DNA from: Paragordius varius
Taxonomy: Eukaryota; Nematomorpha
Direction of reading: 5' to 3'
NCBI GenBank assembly: GCA_964247055.1
Contig: OZ176051.1
Location: 11,718,001-11,782,000, forward strand
Length of the DNA: 64,000 nucleotides
Shown: in pieces, positions 11,355 to 22,924 of the stretch
Layout of the letters: each line of letters opens with the position of its first letter
How positions within the stretch are numbered: the first letter of the stretch is position 1
Made by a program: the position numbers and the translations under genes
Notes under the pieces: generated by a model
Told to the model about the DNA's origin: nothing
The model's database searches: none
Seen by the model: the letters and a program-made list of their open reading frames with translations, nothing else

Positions 11355-11700
11355 TGTTATGTATTAATTGTTTTTGTTAACTTAATTTAATTGACCTTAT
11401 ATTAGTTAACTTATGAAAATATAATATTATCCTTCTCTCTTACCTTAGTGCATAATATACCTTTGTCCTTGTTACGCTAAAAATATATATTATCTTGGTT
11501 GTGAATGCTTTCACCTAAATACTGTAATATTAAACCTTATGCATATATATAACTTGGTTGTGAATGCTTTCATCTAAATATTGTAATATTTAACCTTATG
11601 CAAAAATGCAACCTTGTCTTAAAACTATATATAATGCAATATATTTTATACACGATATAATAATTCTCTATTCTATAATAAATTCTTTTCGCTTTTTACA
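11355..11700 (+). repeat. LTR of a Ty3/gypsy-like fossil
   Basis: It runs from TGTTATGTATTAATTG to CTTTTTACA, with the TG...CA ends typical of LTRs. It is partly similar to the reverse complement of the LTRs at 44.0 and 47.5 kb, for example AGTGCATAATA, CTTTGTCCTTGTTACG and GGTTGTGAATGC. A ~60-bp stretch containing the last of these occurs twice in tandem. Immediately after the end comes TTGGCGCGGTCA, a primer-binding-like site. Confidence 0.72.
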
Positions 11701-13090
11701 TTGGCGCGGTCATTTATTTGTCGATATTCATTATTATGGAAAAATAATTATTGAGAGTTATAAAATCAAAATAATTTTACGGAATATATTAAATATTTAC
11801 GAAGAAATTTAGTAATTAAAGGAATACAGGATAAAAATGAAAATATTAAAGCCATCTTTCTTGCCCAATTCGGTATTGATAACATTTCTAAAATGAAGCA
11901 ATTCTTTTACCCGCTTAACATTGAAAACATTTCTTGGGAGGAGACTTATGAAGCTGGGGTGAAAATATTTCAACCAACCAAACATACCTTTTTAGCCCGA
12001 TTCGATTTTTTTAGAGCGGAACAATTAGTGGGTGAAGGATTCTTAGAATTTTTAATAAGACTCAAAAATTTAGCCGCCGCATGCGAGTTAAAAGGGAACA
12101 TTGACGAGCTCATACGGGGGGACGTATTTATATATGGGTTGAAGGAAAAAATAGAGACCGAATTACTTAACAGGTACTCGAGGGCACTAGACAACGACAC
12201 ATCAGTGGGATTAAATAAGTTTCAAAATTTGGCTCTAGCGTATGAAAATTCTCGCCTGGAAGCGATCTCAGTGAGGATATATAATAATGATAATATAGAA
12301 AATAATAATAATGATAATAATAATGTTAATAATAATAAAGTTATAATGATGTATTAAAATGAGAGATAATAATGAAATATTTCTGGTTAGACGCAAATCC
12401 AGCGTAAAATCGTGTTTCAAATGCGGTCGCACCCACAAATACGGATACTGCCCAGCTTTTGGGAAGGAATGCTTCAAATGTCACGGAATCATTTTGGAAG
12501 CCAATGCCAAAACAAATTCGCAGGCAATAACAGGTATGTGAATAATATAGTAAAAAAACCTAAAATAAATGTAAAATTACACTCGACCCACGTCAAAATG
12601 TTATTCGACACGGGGGCCGACATATCGTTAATAAGTTTTAGCATGTGGTCTAAGATAGGAAGCCTAAAATAAAACCCATTAATTTTTAAGATAAACACAT
12701 ATGATAATAATCCTTTGCACATAATAGGAGAGACTACTGTAACTCTTGAATTAAATAAAATAACAAAGTGCTTTATTACAAAAAGACATCTTCCTCTAAT
12801 ATTTGGCATGGATTGGATCCAGCTATTCAATATACCATTGCCTAACGAATTATATATTAATGAATTATATCACACAACCGATATTTACAATAAATTTAAG
12901 TCTTTATTTGATAACAAATTGGGTTGTTGGAAAGGGAAACCCATAAAGATATTTTTAGAAAACAATAGTAGGGGCCGGGTATTTCCGGCTACAAGGGTTC
13001 CCTTGGCCTTACAAGAGAAATTAAGTGAAGAGATTAAAAGGCTAGTATCCTTAAAAATTATTGAAAGGGGTTTATGGCCTCAATGATTCC
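11701..13090 (+). mobile_element. Ty3/gypsy-like fossil internal region: gag, zinc knuckle, protease
   Basis: The piece follows the LTR at 11,355-11,700. It has a retrotransposon gag domain (11,893-12,340, with FLARFDFFRAEQLVGEG and IYGLKEKIETELLNRY), a CFKCGRTHKYGYCPAFGKEC nucleocapsid knuckle and a protease DTGADISLIS motif followed by more of the protease-proximal region. No partner LTR was found. The element is incomplete and broken in a few places. It is a different subfamily copy from those at 8.8 and 44-47.8 kb. Confidence 0.78.
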
Positions 13091-13094
13091 CAGA

Positions 13095-13510
13095 TTTTCA
13101 AGCCTTTTTAATTCACTCTCCACCTTAGACTGGGGGTACCCTCCTAGCTGCTAATCTTTTGGGGATACAACTTTTTTTTGAGAAACAACTTGATGGGTGT
13201 TCCCGTTTAATACCAATACCCTCACAAAATAAATCCTTAAATTTATTTAAATCCACACAACTAACATTCTTTACACAGACAGCATCTGGAAGTTTACATT
13301 GAAATTTTTTTATCCATGGTAACCCAAAAATGTTACCCCAATCCTCCCTGGTAACCATACATTTCAGCTGCTGCTTGACCATACCATTCCATTTAACATC
13401 CACCACGCATTGCCCCATGAATATTATTAATATAATTTGGAATTTTATTCTTATTTCAGTAAGGCCTAAACCCAAAAGCACCGTGAGAATATTACATAAA
13501 TCTATCAAAA
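13095..13510 (-). mobile_element. Ty3/gypsy-like fossil: protease-proximal fragment, opposite strand
   Basis: The minus-strand reading resembles the region just after the protease at 12.7-13.09 kb (GLPWIKKFQCKLPDAV against GMDWIQLFNIPLPNEL), so this is another piece of the same family in inverse orientation. It is a short remnant. Confidence 0.6.
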
Positions 13511-13730
13511 TATTTATATTTCATTGGAATATTTTTTGTGTGCCGTGTGATTCTATTAACTCTCTCAAAAAGCACCATGGTAACCTTAATATATATTATG
13601 AAGAACAAACATATTTTAGTCTTTTTTACAATGCGTATATTTTAATTATATTTTAGACAGCTAAAATAATATATTTATTCGTAAGCCCAAAACCAAAAGC
13701 ACCATGAGAAACCAGAAATATTTTCTTATA
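13440..13730. repeat. Repeat with CCAAAAGCACCATGAGAA signature
   Basis: Two units about 220 bp apart carry GGCCTAAACCCAAAAGCACC (13,463) and CCCAAAACCAAAAGCACCAT (13,686). A weaker unit lies at about 13,565. The signature recurs in inverse orientation at 4.5-5.0 kb and in direct orientation at 8.2 and 21.17 kb. It is noncoding. Confidence 0.5.
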
Positions 13731-14315
13731 GAATATATATATATATGTATATATTTATCAATATTTTTTTGTGCAAATATTGATGTGTTTTTTGACGTTT
13801 TTTATGTTTGTTAAATATTTTTACAAATAGTTATTGATATTGTAAACTAAAAACAAACTGATTAGATAATATCAAGTATAGCATCCGTTGATTAAAACAG
13901 TGTCTAATCTAATAAAAAATAGAAAATGCTGGCTTTGTGATCTGTTTCCGGAAAATCGGTAGACCTATTTAAATCCAAATGTCAAAAAAATATAATCATT
14001 AATGAATATCCCGATAGCTTCGCCCATTTTTCGAAATAGGCCCCCAGTTCGGGCCCACCCCGTGTAAAAAAAGGATTTTTTTTGAAAACAGAAGTCCACA
14101 AAAATCGTGTAGACAATTTTCCCGAAAACGTGTTGAACCATTCGATTTTAAATATAATTTTTTTTTCGATTGCGCTGAACATAGTAGGCTCGCTTTTTTA
14201 ATTTAGGGCCTTTTTTTACTCGCTCCCCCTATATAATGCCATTTTTTGAAAATACCAAGTCCACAAAAATAATTTTTTGAATCTATTTTTCGCCCAAGGT
14301 ATAAGACCGTATTAA

Positions 14316-16100
14316 TGAAGATTCCAGGCATTCCCTGTTAAAAGGCAAGATTTTTAGTCGTGTGTTTCTTTTATATTGGCTGCTGGGTAAGGAGATACCC
14401 ACTAAAAACTCCCCCGTCATATCGAAATAGCGTGCCTTTGGGGGCTAATATATGAGTTCAATAGCTGTTTAAAATATTATTCGTAACCTGGCAAAAATTT
14501 ATGCCGTGCTATAAAATTAGCCGTTAATAAGGCCCTTGGCGCCCTTAAAAGTGCACCACCATAGAATGATTTTTTATTAAGGCAATTTTTCCAAAAACTA
14601 ATGAGAGCATATGGAATCAATCATGATTCCAGCTATTCTCCATTAAAAAGGCAAAAATTTAATCAAGCGCTTTTTTTGTATCAGCCTCTGGGTAGGTAGC
14701 CGCATAAAACTGCGCCACCATATCGGAATTGCGTTGTTTAGGAGTAAATTTTCAGAAAACTTATCAGGCCATATAAGTTCAATAAGGGCCTGAAATATTA
14801 CCCGTAAAAAGGCAAAAATTTAAGTCGAGCCGTTTTTTGAGCCGTTAATTAGGCCCTTTAGGCCCTAAAAACTGCGCTATCATTGAACTATTATTTAGTT
14901 TTGAAGCCATTCTAAAACTATTAAGAACATATGGAATGAATGATAATTCCAGATATTCCCCTATTTTATCGAACGTTTTATCTATATTTACCTCTGGGTA
15001 AGTGGCTACACGCCTACAACTGCGCCACCATATCAATAGAGCGTGACTTTGGAGGCAAATTTTAGAAAACCTATCAGGCCATATGAGTTCAACAAGGGCT
15101 TGAAATATTACCCGTAAAAAGGCAAAATTTTGGTAGAGCGGTTTTTGAATTACGCCCATGCCCCAATGAGACTCTCTTTTTGGTTTGGAATTTTTCTTAA
15201 ATGCTGCGACAGCATATGGAATTAATCATGAATCCAGGTGTTACCCGAATTAGGCAAAAATTTTAATCGAGCGTTTTTGTTTCTCCCCTGGTTGGGGGGG
15301 TACCCGCGTAACACTGCGTCACATATCAATACAGAATGCCATAGGAGCCAAATTACAGAAAACCTATGGGACTATGTGAGTTCAATAAGAGCCTAAAATA
15401 TTTATCACTCCTTAAAAAAAATATTTAAGTAAAGGGGATTACAATAGTCGCTAAGTAAAATTTTACGCCCTGAAAAATGCGCCGCCATAGAAAAATTTTT
15501 AGTTTTGAAGCAATATTTCCAAGATCATATAGGAACATATGAAATCCATGATAATTCCAGATATTCCCCATATAAAGGCAAAAATTTTGCCTGACGCTTT
15601 TTTATTCCTGCCTCTGGATAAGGAGCTACCCGCCAAAAAATGTGCCACTTTATAAAAATTGTGTTATTTTGGAGCTTATTTACAGAAAATTTATGAAGCC
15701 ATGTGAGCTTATGTAAAGCTTGAAATATCACTCATAACTAGGTAAAAATTAAGGTCAGGCGTTTTTTATCAGCTGTTAATTTGGGGCCTTTATGCCCTAA
15801 AAATACGCCATCATATAACGATTATTTAATGTTAAGGTACCCATGAGACGATGGTATCAAAGATGATTCCAAATAATTGCCCTCTAAAGGCAAAAAATTT
15901 ATCTCAGCGCTATTTTCATATAGGTCTATGGGTAGGGTACCGGTTTAAAAGACGCCATACAACAATGGCTTGTTTTGAAGCTAGTTTTCAAAAAATTTAA
16001 GAAGCCATACGAGTTCAATAAAGGCTTTAAATGATACCCATAAATAAAAAGTTAATTCACACCAGTAAACATTATATTAGTATGAATGCACAGTTTTGAA
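14316..16100 (+). repeat. About six tandem units of ~310 bp inside the Helitron-like element
   Basis: Units begin near 14,316, 14,621, 14,941, 15,226, 15,548 and 15,861, each with a variant of ATGATTCCAGATATTCCCC. Each then carries GGCAAAAATTT, a GGGTAGG-TACCCGC-like stretch, CTGCGCCACCATATC, and GAGTTCAATAAGGGC. Units are clearly diverged from one another. Small minus-strand open frames here are repeat shadows. Confidence 0.8.
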
Positions 16101-16205
16101 AATCCTATGAGATCATAACTATTATTAAATGTTTCGAAATAATCCACATATATGGATCCCAATTTTGTTGATCCCTGTTTTCAAATAGCGACCTCCCCTC
16201 CCAAG

Positions 16206-16239
16206 AAGTCCGAAGGACTTCCTCGGGCTGCGTAGCAGC
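16206..16239 (+). other. Two adjacent terminal hairpins
   Basis: AAGTCC-gaa-GGACTT (16,206-16,220) is followed six bases later by GCTGC-gta-GCAGC (16,227-16,239). Both stems are perfect and GC-rich against an AT-rich background. In Helitrons a single such stem near the 3' end signals termination of strand transfer; two in series is less usual. Confidence 0.7.
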
Positions 16240-16255
16240 ACGTGATTTACGCTAG

Positions 16256-19200
16256 TATTATACTAAATGCTGAGTTGAATCATTGACAAGATTTAAATAC
16301 CATTGCATTTTATATAATTATACAATCTTTTCATTCAATAACAGTTTAAAACGAAGTTAATGCTTTTTAAAAATTAATATTAAATTCAACAAATAATTAA
16401 CGGAATGTTGACTTCGATTGCAAAAATTTTAAGATTATTAAACAACATAGTTTGGTTAATAAGGATTGATTTAAAAAAATGCAATTAACCCCAAATGTCA
16501 TTGCGCTATATTGATTATCGTTTTTTTACATTTTTGCACTACTCATAAATTGTTTTTGTATCTTTCTGAATTTTACCTGAAAATATCTTCAAAAATGGAG
16601 AATATACCTAAAAATATTATGTTTGAGCGCTATGTACGGTTTGATGTCACTGTCACATCTTTCAATGAGACATTTTTTAAAACTACTAATTTTAATCCAA
16701 GTCTCAATTAAGCATGCAGACTTCCCTGTTTAATCGGCGCGGATAACCTTTAGAGCGGATACCAACTTGGTTTCTTAGGCGCGTTTAGAACTTCTAGTCA
16801 TCGCAGTTAACAACTTAATTGATATTGACCAAATTTTTGGCATAATAAAAAATATGAAAAATAAGTTGTTTTTATTCATTTGATATTTGGGGGTTACGCC
16901 ATAAAATGGCGTTTTTTTTCGATTAAGAACTTTGGGATAGCACCTCGGCGTAAATACAAAAGAGCCTCTTAAATTAAAAAAGGCAAAAAATAGAAAGGGC
17001 CGTTTTATAAAGCGGGACCTCCCACATGCTTTCCTCCCTTCCGTTATTACAATCTAGAAATTAATGCAAATATGTTGGTAATGGAATTTGTAAAAATATT
17101 TATATTGATTATGATTAATAATATTGCAAACCCATGCATAATCAATTATTCACCGTTAGCTTATATATTAGATAAATTTGCTTCATTATTTTTGTGTTTA
17201 AACATTGATATCAAATATATAAAAACTAAAAGTGATTTTCGGTAAAAGATATAATCCATAAAAATAGATTACTTTTCAATTTAGATTGGGAATATATTTG
17301 CTCAAACCTAAATGACTAATTATTAAAACAATGCATTAAGCCAAAACCATTTAAGCAACTATTTTTTACGATTGATTAATTTTAGAGTTTCATTATTAAC
17401 AAAAAGTCAAATATTTTAAATCCCATTTAACTATTTACATAGTCGTGACATTCGGTAAATTAATCCAGACCAAGAGTATTTAAAAAAATCAATACTGAAT
17501 TTTTCAAAAAAAAGGATTTTGTTTCAATATATTGTTTTAAATTGTAGTATAAAGGAATTATATAGGTAATAATTATTTTATCTTCAACGAATATTCATAT
17601 TCTAGAAAATAAAATTATATTAGATGGGCACTTATATTATTTAATCATTAAATCGATAAGTTTAAATCGGTTTCCATACTGTTCACAGGTGACCATTTTA
17701 TAAAAGCCCGCTTGATTCAAACCTAAATTCATTTATTTTTTGTAAAGGTCTTCATATTTTTATTATTTATTTTATAATTAAAAGATTATATAATAATATA
17801 TAGATTTCTTTGAATAAAAGATTTTTACCTAAAAAGATTTTTGCCATATGACATTGACCAAACCATTTCGCATTATAAAAGTTTCATCAGAAAAAAGCAC
17901 AGATAAAACAAATTATTCGATATTTTTATATTATTATGTAATAGCCAAAGAAAGTAATATTAAATATTTGATAATTAAAATATGTGAGAAATTATTACGC
18001 CATACATATCCATTATGTAATGTGGTGACTAAAAAATCGATTTTCATATTTTAATATTTTGAAATAAAGTTTTAGAATCAAACAAAACGAAAACAAACCT
18101 TAAGCAATGCTATTAATGTCGAAAGATAATATAGGTTGGCGTATAGCCATGTAAACTTAGAATTTCATAGTTAATTAATTAAAAAATACCGCTTTGCATG
18201 TCAAAATAACTCTTTTATGATAAATGTATGATAAAGAGAATATCTAGATTAGTTTTAATCCATTAGTTTTAAAATTTAAGGACCATACTTCAAAAATTTA
18301 AGCGCCATTAATGGTCGGTGGTTAGTATAGTTAAGTAATTCAAAAAGGCAACGTAATTATTTAATTTTATATCAAATAGATGATATAATAAAGATTTAAT
18401 AACAAAACGTTGTACATTATTGTAAAAATATTGATTCTTATTGTAGCAAAAACTTTTTGTTCACTTCTTTGACTTTTTTACAACTGTCCTTATTTTATCA
18501 TTATGGGCATAATCTTTATAGTGCTCTACACACTACACACAGCAAATAATTTTATTAATTATATATTTTGATTATAAAATTAGTATTTTTGTAGTGTTTT
18601 TGGTGATGAGTTTTATGAGGTTAAAAGATTTTATGCAATCGCTCCATATATCATTTAAGCAGAATATTTTTACTGGAGCTCTATATTGAAATAATGTGTA
18701 CACTAAATCTATCAATAATTATGAGTGTATATTTAGAAGTCAAATTTTAATTATTGAGTTTTCAAATAAACGCATATATGCCGAAATTGCTTGATAAAGT
18801 CAATATAAATTTTGATGTGCTGACCTTTAGTCAAATTTGAGCCCTATAGGGTAGTTTTAAGCAGAATTGACATAATATTTCATACTCCCCTAGGTACAAA
18901 AACACATTTTTACATTGAGCCGACCTAATGTTAAAAAAATGAAGTAAATGAAATGTATGCCCCATAATTTATGAAATTTTAATATTTTACAATAATATAT
19001 ACCGTTTCACCTCCTTTAAAATCCAATACGTTTCAATAAAATTCACAAATTATAAATCATAAAGTGTATTTAATTATATTATATTGTCATAATCTAGCAT
19101 ATGTTAATTTTTGCGCTCTCGGCTATTTCCCGATAGTCAAAAACTGCCATGAAGCCAAATATAGAATTTTAATTTATGTGATCGTTTTGCTTTAAAAACT

Positions 19201-19750
19201 CCTTTGACCCTTTTTGTAATGGATATTGTTCTATCCGGCTTAAGAAGTACACAAACTACTGTATTTATAGTTTTTGGTTAAAATTAATCAAACGCTTTTT
19301 CCTAGGTAGATAAAAAACTTTGAATTTTACTTTTCTTATATCCCGAAGTCGCTCCAAAAATTGATTGAAACGGAACTGATATTAAAATCAATAAATATCA
19401 AAAATTTCCTTGCCAGTAATATGCAATTTAAAAGCTTTCCGAAGTTAATTATTTATATTTTTCAACCATAATTTACATTTATTTGCCGGTTGTAGTATTC
19501 ACGATTTAAAATTTTAAAGAAAAAATGGCGGCGAAAAAATTTGAGATTAATATTTTTACAATATTACATTTTTGAAAAATTTTCTATCATCACCCAAAAG
19601 GTTAGAGAAATCATATTTTTATATCCAATGCTAGAAATATTTTTTTGAGATGTTTATTAGAATGGCCATCGTTAAAACTACACAAAAAATCAAGAAGAGT
19701 AGAATAGTTTGTAATATATTTTAATATTTTTGTAAATAAATCATTTTTAG
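16256..19750. other. AT-rich spacer, no gene recognised
   Basis: The small open frames at 16,511-16,711 and 17,848-18,054 resemble no family and have no supporting splice sites. A few GC-richer patches (about 16,720-16,810 and 16,905-17,045) look like decayed repeat. I see nothing else to annotate. Confidence 0.45.
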
Positions 19751-20057
19751 GGGTGTCCAAAACAAGTATTAAGCGGGCCGCATTTTACGCGAAAAATCTG
19801 ACGGGCCCTATTCGAAAATATATATAAGCAATACAAGTTTAATAAACTTGTAACATAAAACTGTAAAATAAATTACGAACACTTTATTAGAACATATCGC
19901 TACTTTATTGCCAAAAAAAAGCGTATCAAGAAAATTTTTTAATTAATATCAATTTTTTATTTAGATATCGTAACTTTTTTATAAAATTCGTAATTGGCAT
20001 TTTTGTAAGTTTATCGCAGGCGAAAAAATATTTCGGGCAGGGTGTTAACACCCCTGA
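19751..20057. mobile_element. MITE-like repeat with AGGGGTGT inverted ends
   Basis: It starts AGGGGTGTCCAAAAC and ends TGTTAACACCCCT, whose inverse reads AGGGGTGTTAACA, a hAT-like terminal pattern. GC-rich words (GCGGGCCGC, CGGGCAGGG) lie just inside both ends. No clean target duplication was found, so family assignment is tentative. Confidence 0.5.
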
Positions 20058-20439
20058 TTTATACAAACAAAAATTTAATTTGCATAATGTGTTCTAAATT
20101 AATTTTTCGACGTATTGAAAAAGGATCTTTCTTAATTGTGAGTGTCCAAAAGCACCTAATAACTGTTACGCTTCTCTAGCCACTCTGCAAATGTATTGCA
20201 GTTTGGAACAGGGTTGTCCAACATGGCCCTCATATATAGTTTTGCAGCTGGGAAACAATTTGAAATACAAAATTAAATTTCAAAAAGGCGTTTTGCTTGA
20301 TTCTCTTGGCAGTTATGTGGTTTGATAGTTTAAATATGTTTCACATGTTTTAATCGATGGAACATGTTCACCATGTGTCTCTATCAGAAAACGATAAATT
20401 ACAGCCATTAGTGAAATAAAATAGCAATTGACGCAAATT

Positions 20440-20614
20440 TTTTAAGTAAATTCGACATGATTACTGAATGATATAAAAGACGCTTTTTAGCGGATTAATT
20501 ATGTGTATATGACGTTATATTCCGATGAACAAAATATATGTATCATTTATCGTCTCCGTACTTTTCGCCGTCTTTTGATAGTTAAACTGGCAACGTATGA
20601 CTATACCTGTATAT
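20440..20614 (-). mobile_element. Mariner-like 5' end fragment
   Basis: On the minus strand it starts ATACAGGTATAGTCATA and continues with AAAAGACGGCGAAAAGTACG, closely paralleling the terminal 70 bp of the mariner remnant at 29.5 kb (ATACAGGTGTGGTCATAA, then AAAAGACGTTAGCGAAAAG). No transposase sequence belongs to it; it is a truncated end. Confidence 0.55.
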
Positions 20615-20739
20615 ATTATATGATGATGATGGATATATTTTGGATACAAACTCCATAACGTTCTGTTGTTAGATATCTGTGCGAGTTATTGGATCGTTAA
20701 ATATAAATAGATTTTTTACAATCATCAAATTTTTTAGAG

Positions 20740-21260
20740 CAAATAAAACTTAAAATTAAAATTCTGAAGCGAAAATGTTTAGCATCATCGTCATTATAAT
20801 GTCTTAAAGCGTTTTTATACCGTTTCCAGCATGCCTTAAATTATGAAGTACCTTCAACAAAATTATGCTAAAAATTAAATTTTTGAAATAAGTATCATGT
20901 TAAATTTTTTAGTTGATATCAAGTTTATAATATATTTATCGTGCAATCTCGGCATTAAATTAATATTAATAGAAACATCTCATGTTAAGTGAAAAAATTG
21001 GAACTTTCGGTCTTATCTAAAAATTAAAATAAAAATTTGTTTTGCTGTATATGTAGTTTAGGGTATTGTCAGGAAGCATAGTTCTCACCAAAAAAATTTT
21101 TTTACAAAATGTGCCCAAATTTTGCCATCTTCTAAGTAAAATAACTTTCTAGAATACTAGTGAGGCCAAACCCTAAAGCACCATATAAATCTACATTCTC
21201 CTATCACTAGATATATATTATCAGGTTTTTTATATTTCCCGATTTTGGACGCAGTGAATT
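20740..21260. repeat. Second copy of the ~600-bp repeat at 7.7-8.3 kb
   Basis: It is colinear with 7,700-8,310 through ATGTCTTAAAGCGTTTTTA, GCTAAAAATTAAATTTT, ATATGTAGTTTAG and the closing CCCGATTTTGGACGC-type word. It contains the CCTAAAGCACCATA signature. It is noncoding and diverged. Confidence 0.6.
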
Positions 21261-21489
21261 AGTTTAAATTAATTAACAAAATTATCGTACTTTGGGCAAG
21301 GAGTCATATTTCATTACCGGTTTAACTTAGAGAGCTGGCATTGATAAGTATGTAGCCGATGAATTTCCACATAGAGGCCATTTTGTTCATATGACATTTA
21401 ACAAACACAATTGCCCACTAAAAACTAGCATCTTATTTTAATCATTCATTAATCATGTGGAATTTTGTGACTGAGAGAAACACAATCTA

Positions 21490-22250
21490 ACTATTGCATC
21501 AGAGGAATAATGCTGTTAAACATCAACGTTTGCTGGCAACATATAGTAAGCTTATATCTAAATATTTATCATGTGAAAAATGGTTTAGAAAGTTTAAGAG
21601 TTCAGAGGCATTGTATTTCAAAAAAAAATTAGGTTTTGGGAAGGACTAATAAAGTCGAAAATGGGTTCCAAAACAATTTGAATGAACAATTGATAGCAAA
21701 TGTTGTGGATTGCTTGAAATCTCGAAAAAAATAATTTTGTGATGGATGATAATATTTTGTCATTCGCAAGCGGAAAAAATAAGTTTCACCTTGCCAAGCC
21801 GATCCCTCAACATCAAGCTCAAATTATTTGCCTGGTGAGGGACTGGTATTGTGTATTATGAACATTTGAATTTTGATGAAACCGTTGGATCGCTATTGCG
21901 CACAAAAGATGAGTTTAAACCATGAATATTCAAAACACTACAGGAATTGGCCAGAAGACATGCCACAATCATCTTACTACATGACAATGATCCGTCTCAC
22001 AGAGCGAAACCAGTCGAAAACACCTTAAAATCAATTTGATGCCAAATTCGTCAGCATTACTCTTTTGTCTTGGCGCCATCCTCTTGCCATCAATGGGGAA
22101 TGCGCTCGCATAGAAGCAATCGTTGAACTAAGGGTTTTTAGGAAAAGACAATCAGTTTCTGTTATATTTTAAATTACATGGCACCAATTAATTGAGATGG
22201 GGGAATGTAGAAGCCGAAAAACAATTGAATAAAATTCAATGATACCAACG
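21490..22250 (+). pseudogene. Mariner transposase pseudogene
   Basis: Mariner transposases move DNA elements by cut-and-paste using a D,D34D catalytic triad. Fragments in different frames match the family in order: CEKWFRKFKSS (DNA-binding domain end, about 21,575), TGIVYYEHLNFDETV (about 21,845) and ILLHDNDPSHRAKPVENTL (about 21,970), which includes the second catalytic aspartate of the usual LHDNARPH motif. The reading frame is broken by multiple stops and shifts. No inverted repeats could be tied to it. Confidence 0.8.
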
Positions 22251-22875
22251 TTCTTTTATCATTTAACTAGTAAACATTGATGCACTCATTATTTAAAAAT
22301 CGATTTTCAAAATAAGCGCCGACTATGAGCCGCGCCTTAGAATGTAAAATTATCCTACCAAATTTAATGGGTGCTTGTTTTGAGTCACCTTTTTTATGAG
22401 GGGGAGCGTGCTGTACATTTGATGGGGCTCTACCAAAGGAGTTATACACAAAGGCAATCCACTAGAATATAAGAATTATAATACCACTATCGAATATCAA
22501 CCCTCCTTTCCGAAAATGTGTTAAGAAATATTTTTTGGAGTCAGATGTACCACTAATTTCCAGGAAGTCAAAAAAAAATATAATTGATATAAAACTATTG
22601 AATTTGATGATTCGTTTTCTGGATAATTTTTAGCAATTACATTGTTCATAAAAAAAAATTAAGTATTAAAAATCAGGCTCGGAAAAATTTCAGTAATTGA
22701 CAATAAAACTAGTTTAAAGTATAATGAACTCAAAGACGATTTGTAAGGGGTATAAACAATGGGATTTAAAACAGGCTGTATTTTTGAAGAGGGTTTATTA
22801 TCATCTATAGATGGTGTCCAATACAAATGGCTTAAAGAGCCACATTTCTTAAAAATCCAAAGAGCCACATTTGAA

Positions 22876-22877
<2 letters not shown>

Positions 22878-22922
<45 letters not shown>
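22878..22922. repeat. (TA)n microsatellite
   Basis: An uninterrupted run of alternating T and A over about 45 bp. Open frames across it that read as alternating isoleucine and tyrosine are artefacts. Confidence 0.9.

Positions 22923-22924
<2 letters not shown>

Larger units (their letters stand above)
13903..16255 (+). mobile_element. Candidate non-autonomous Helitron
   Basis: The right end has the Helitron 3' hallmark: a short hairpin (GCTGC-GTA-GCAGC, 16,227-16,239), 12 nt, then CTAG at 16,252-16,255 followed by T. The probable left end begins TC (TCTAATCTA), a position where three family copies start to diverge from their flanks. No Rep/helicase coding sequence is present. The interior carries about six tandem units. 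The left end is less certain than the right, and the 5' flanking base is G rather than the usual A. Confidence 0.55.
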
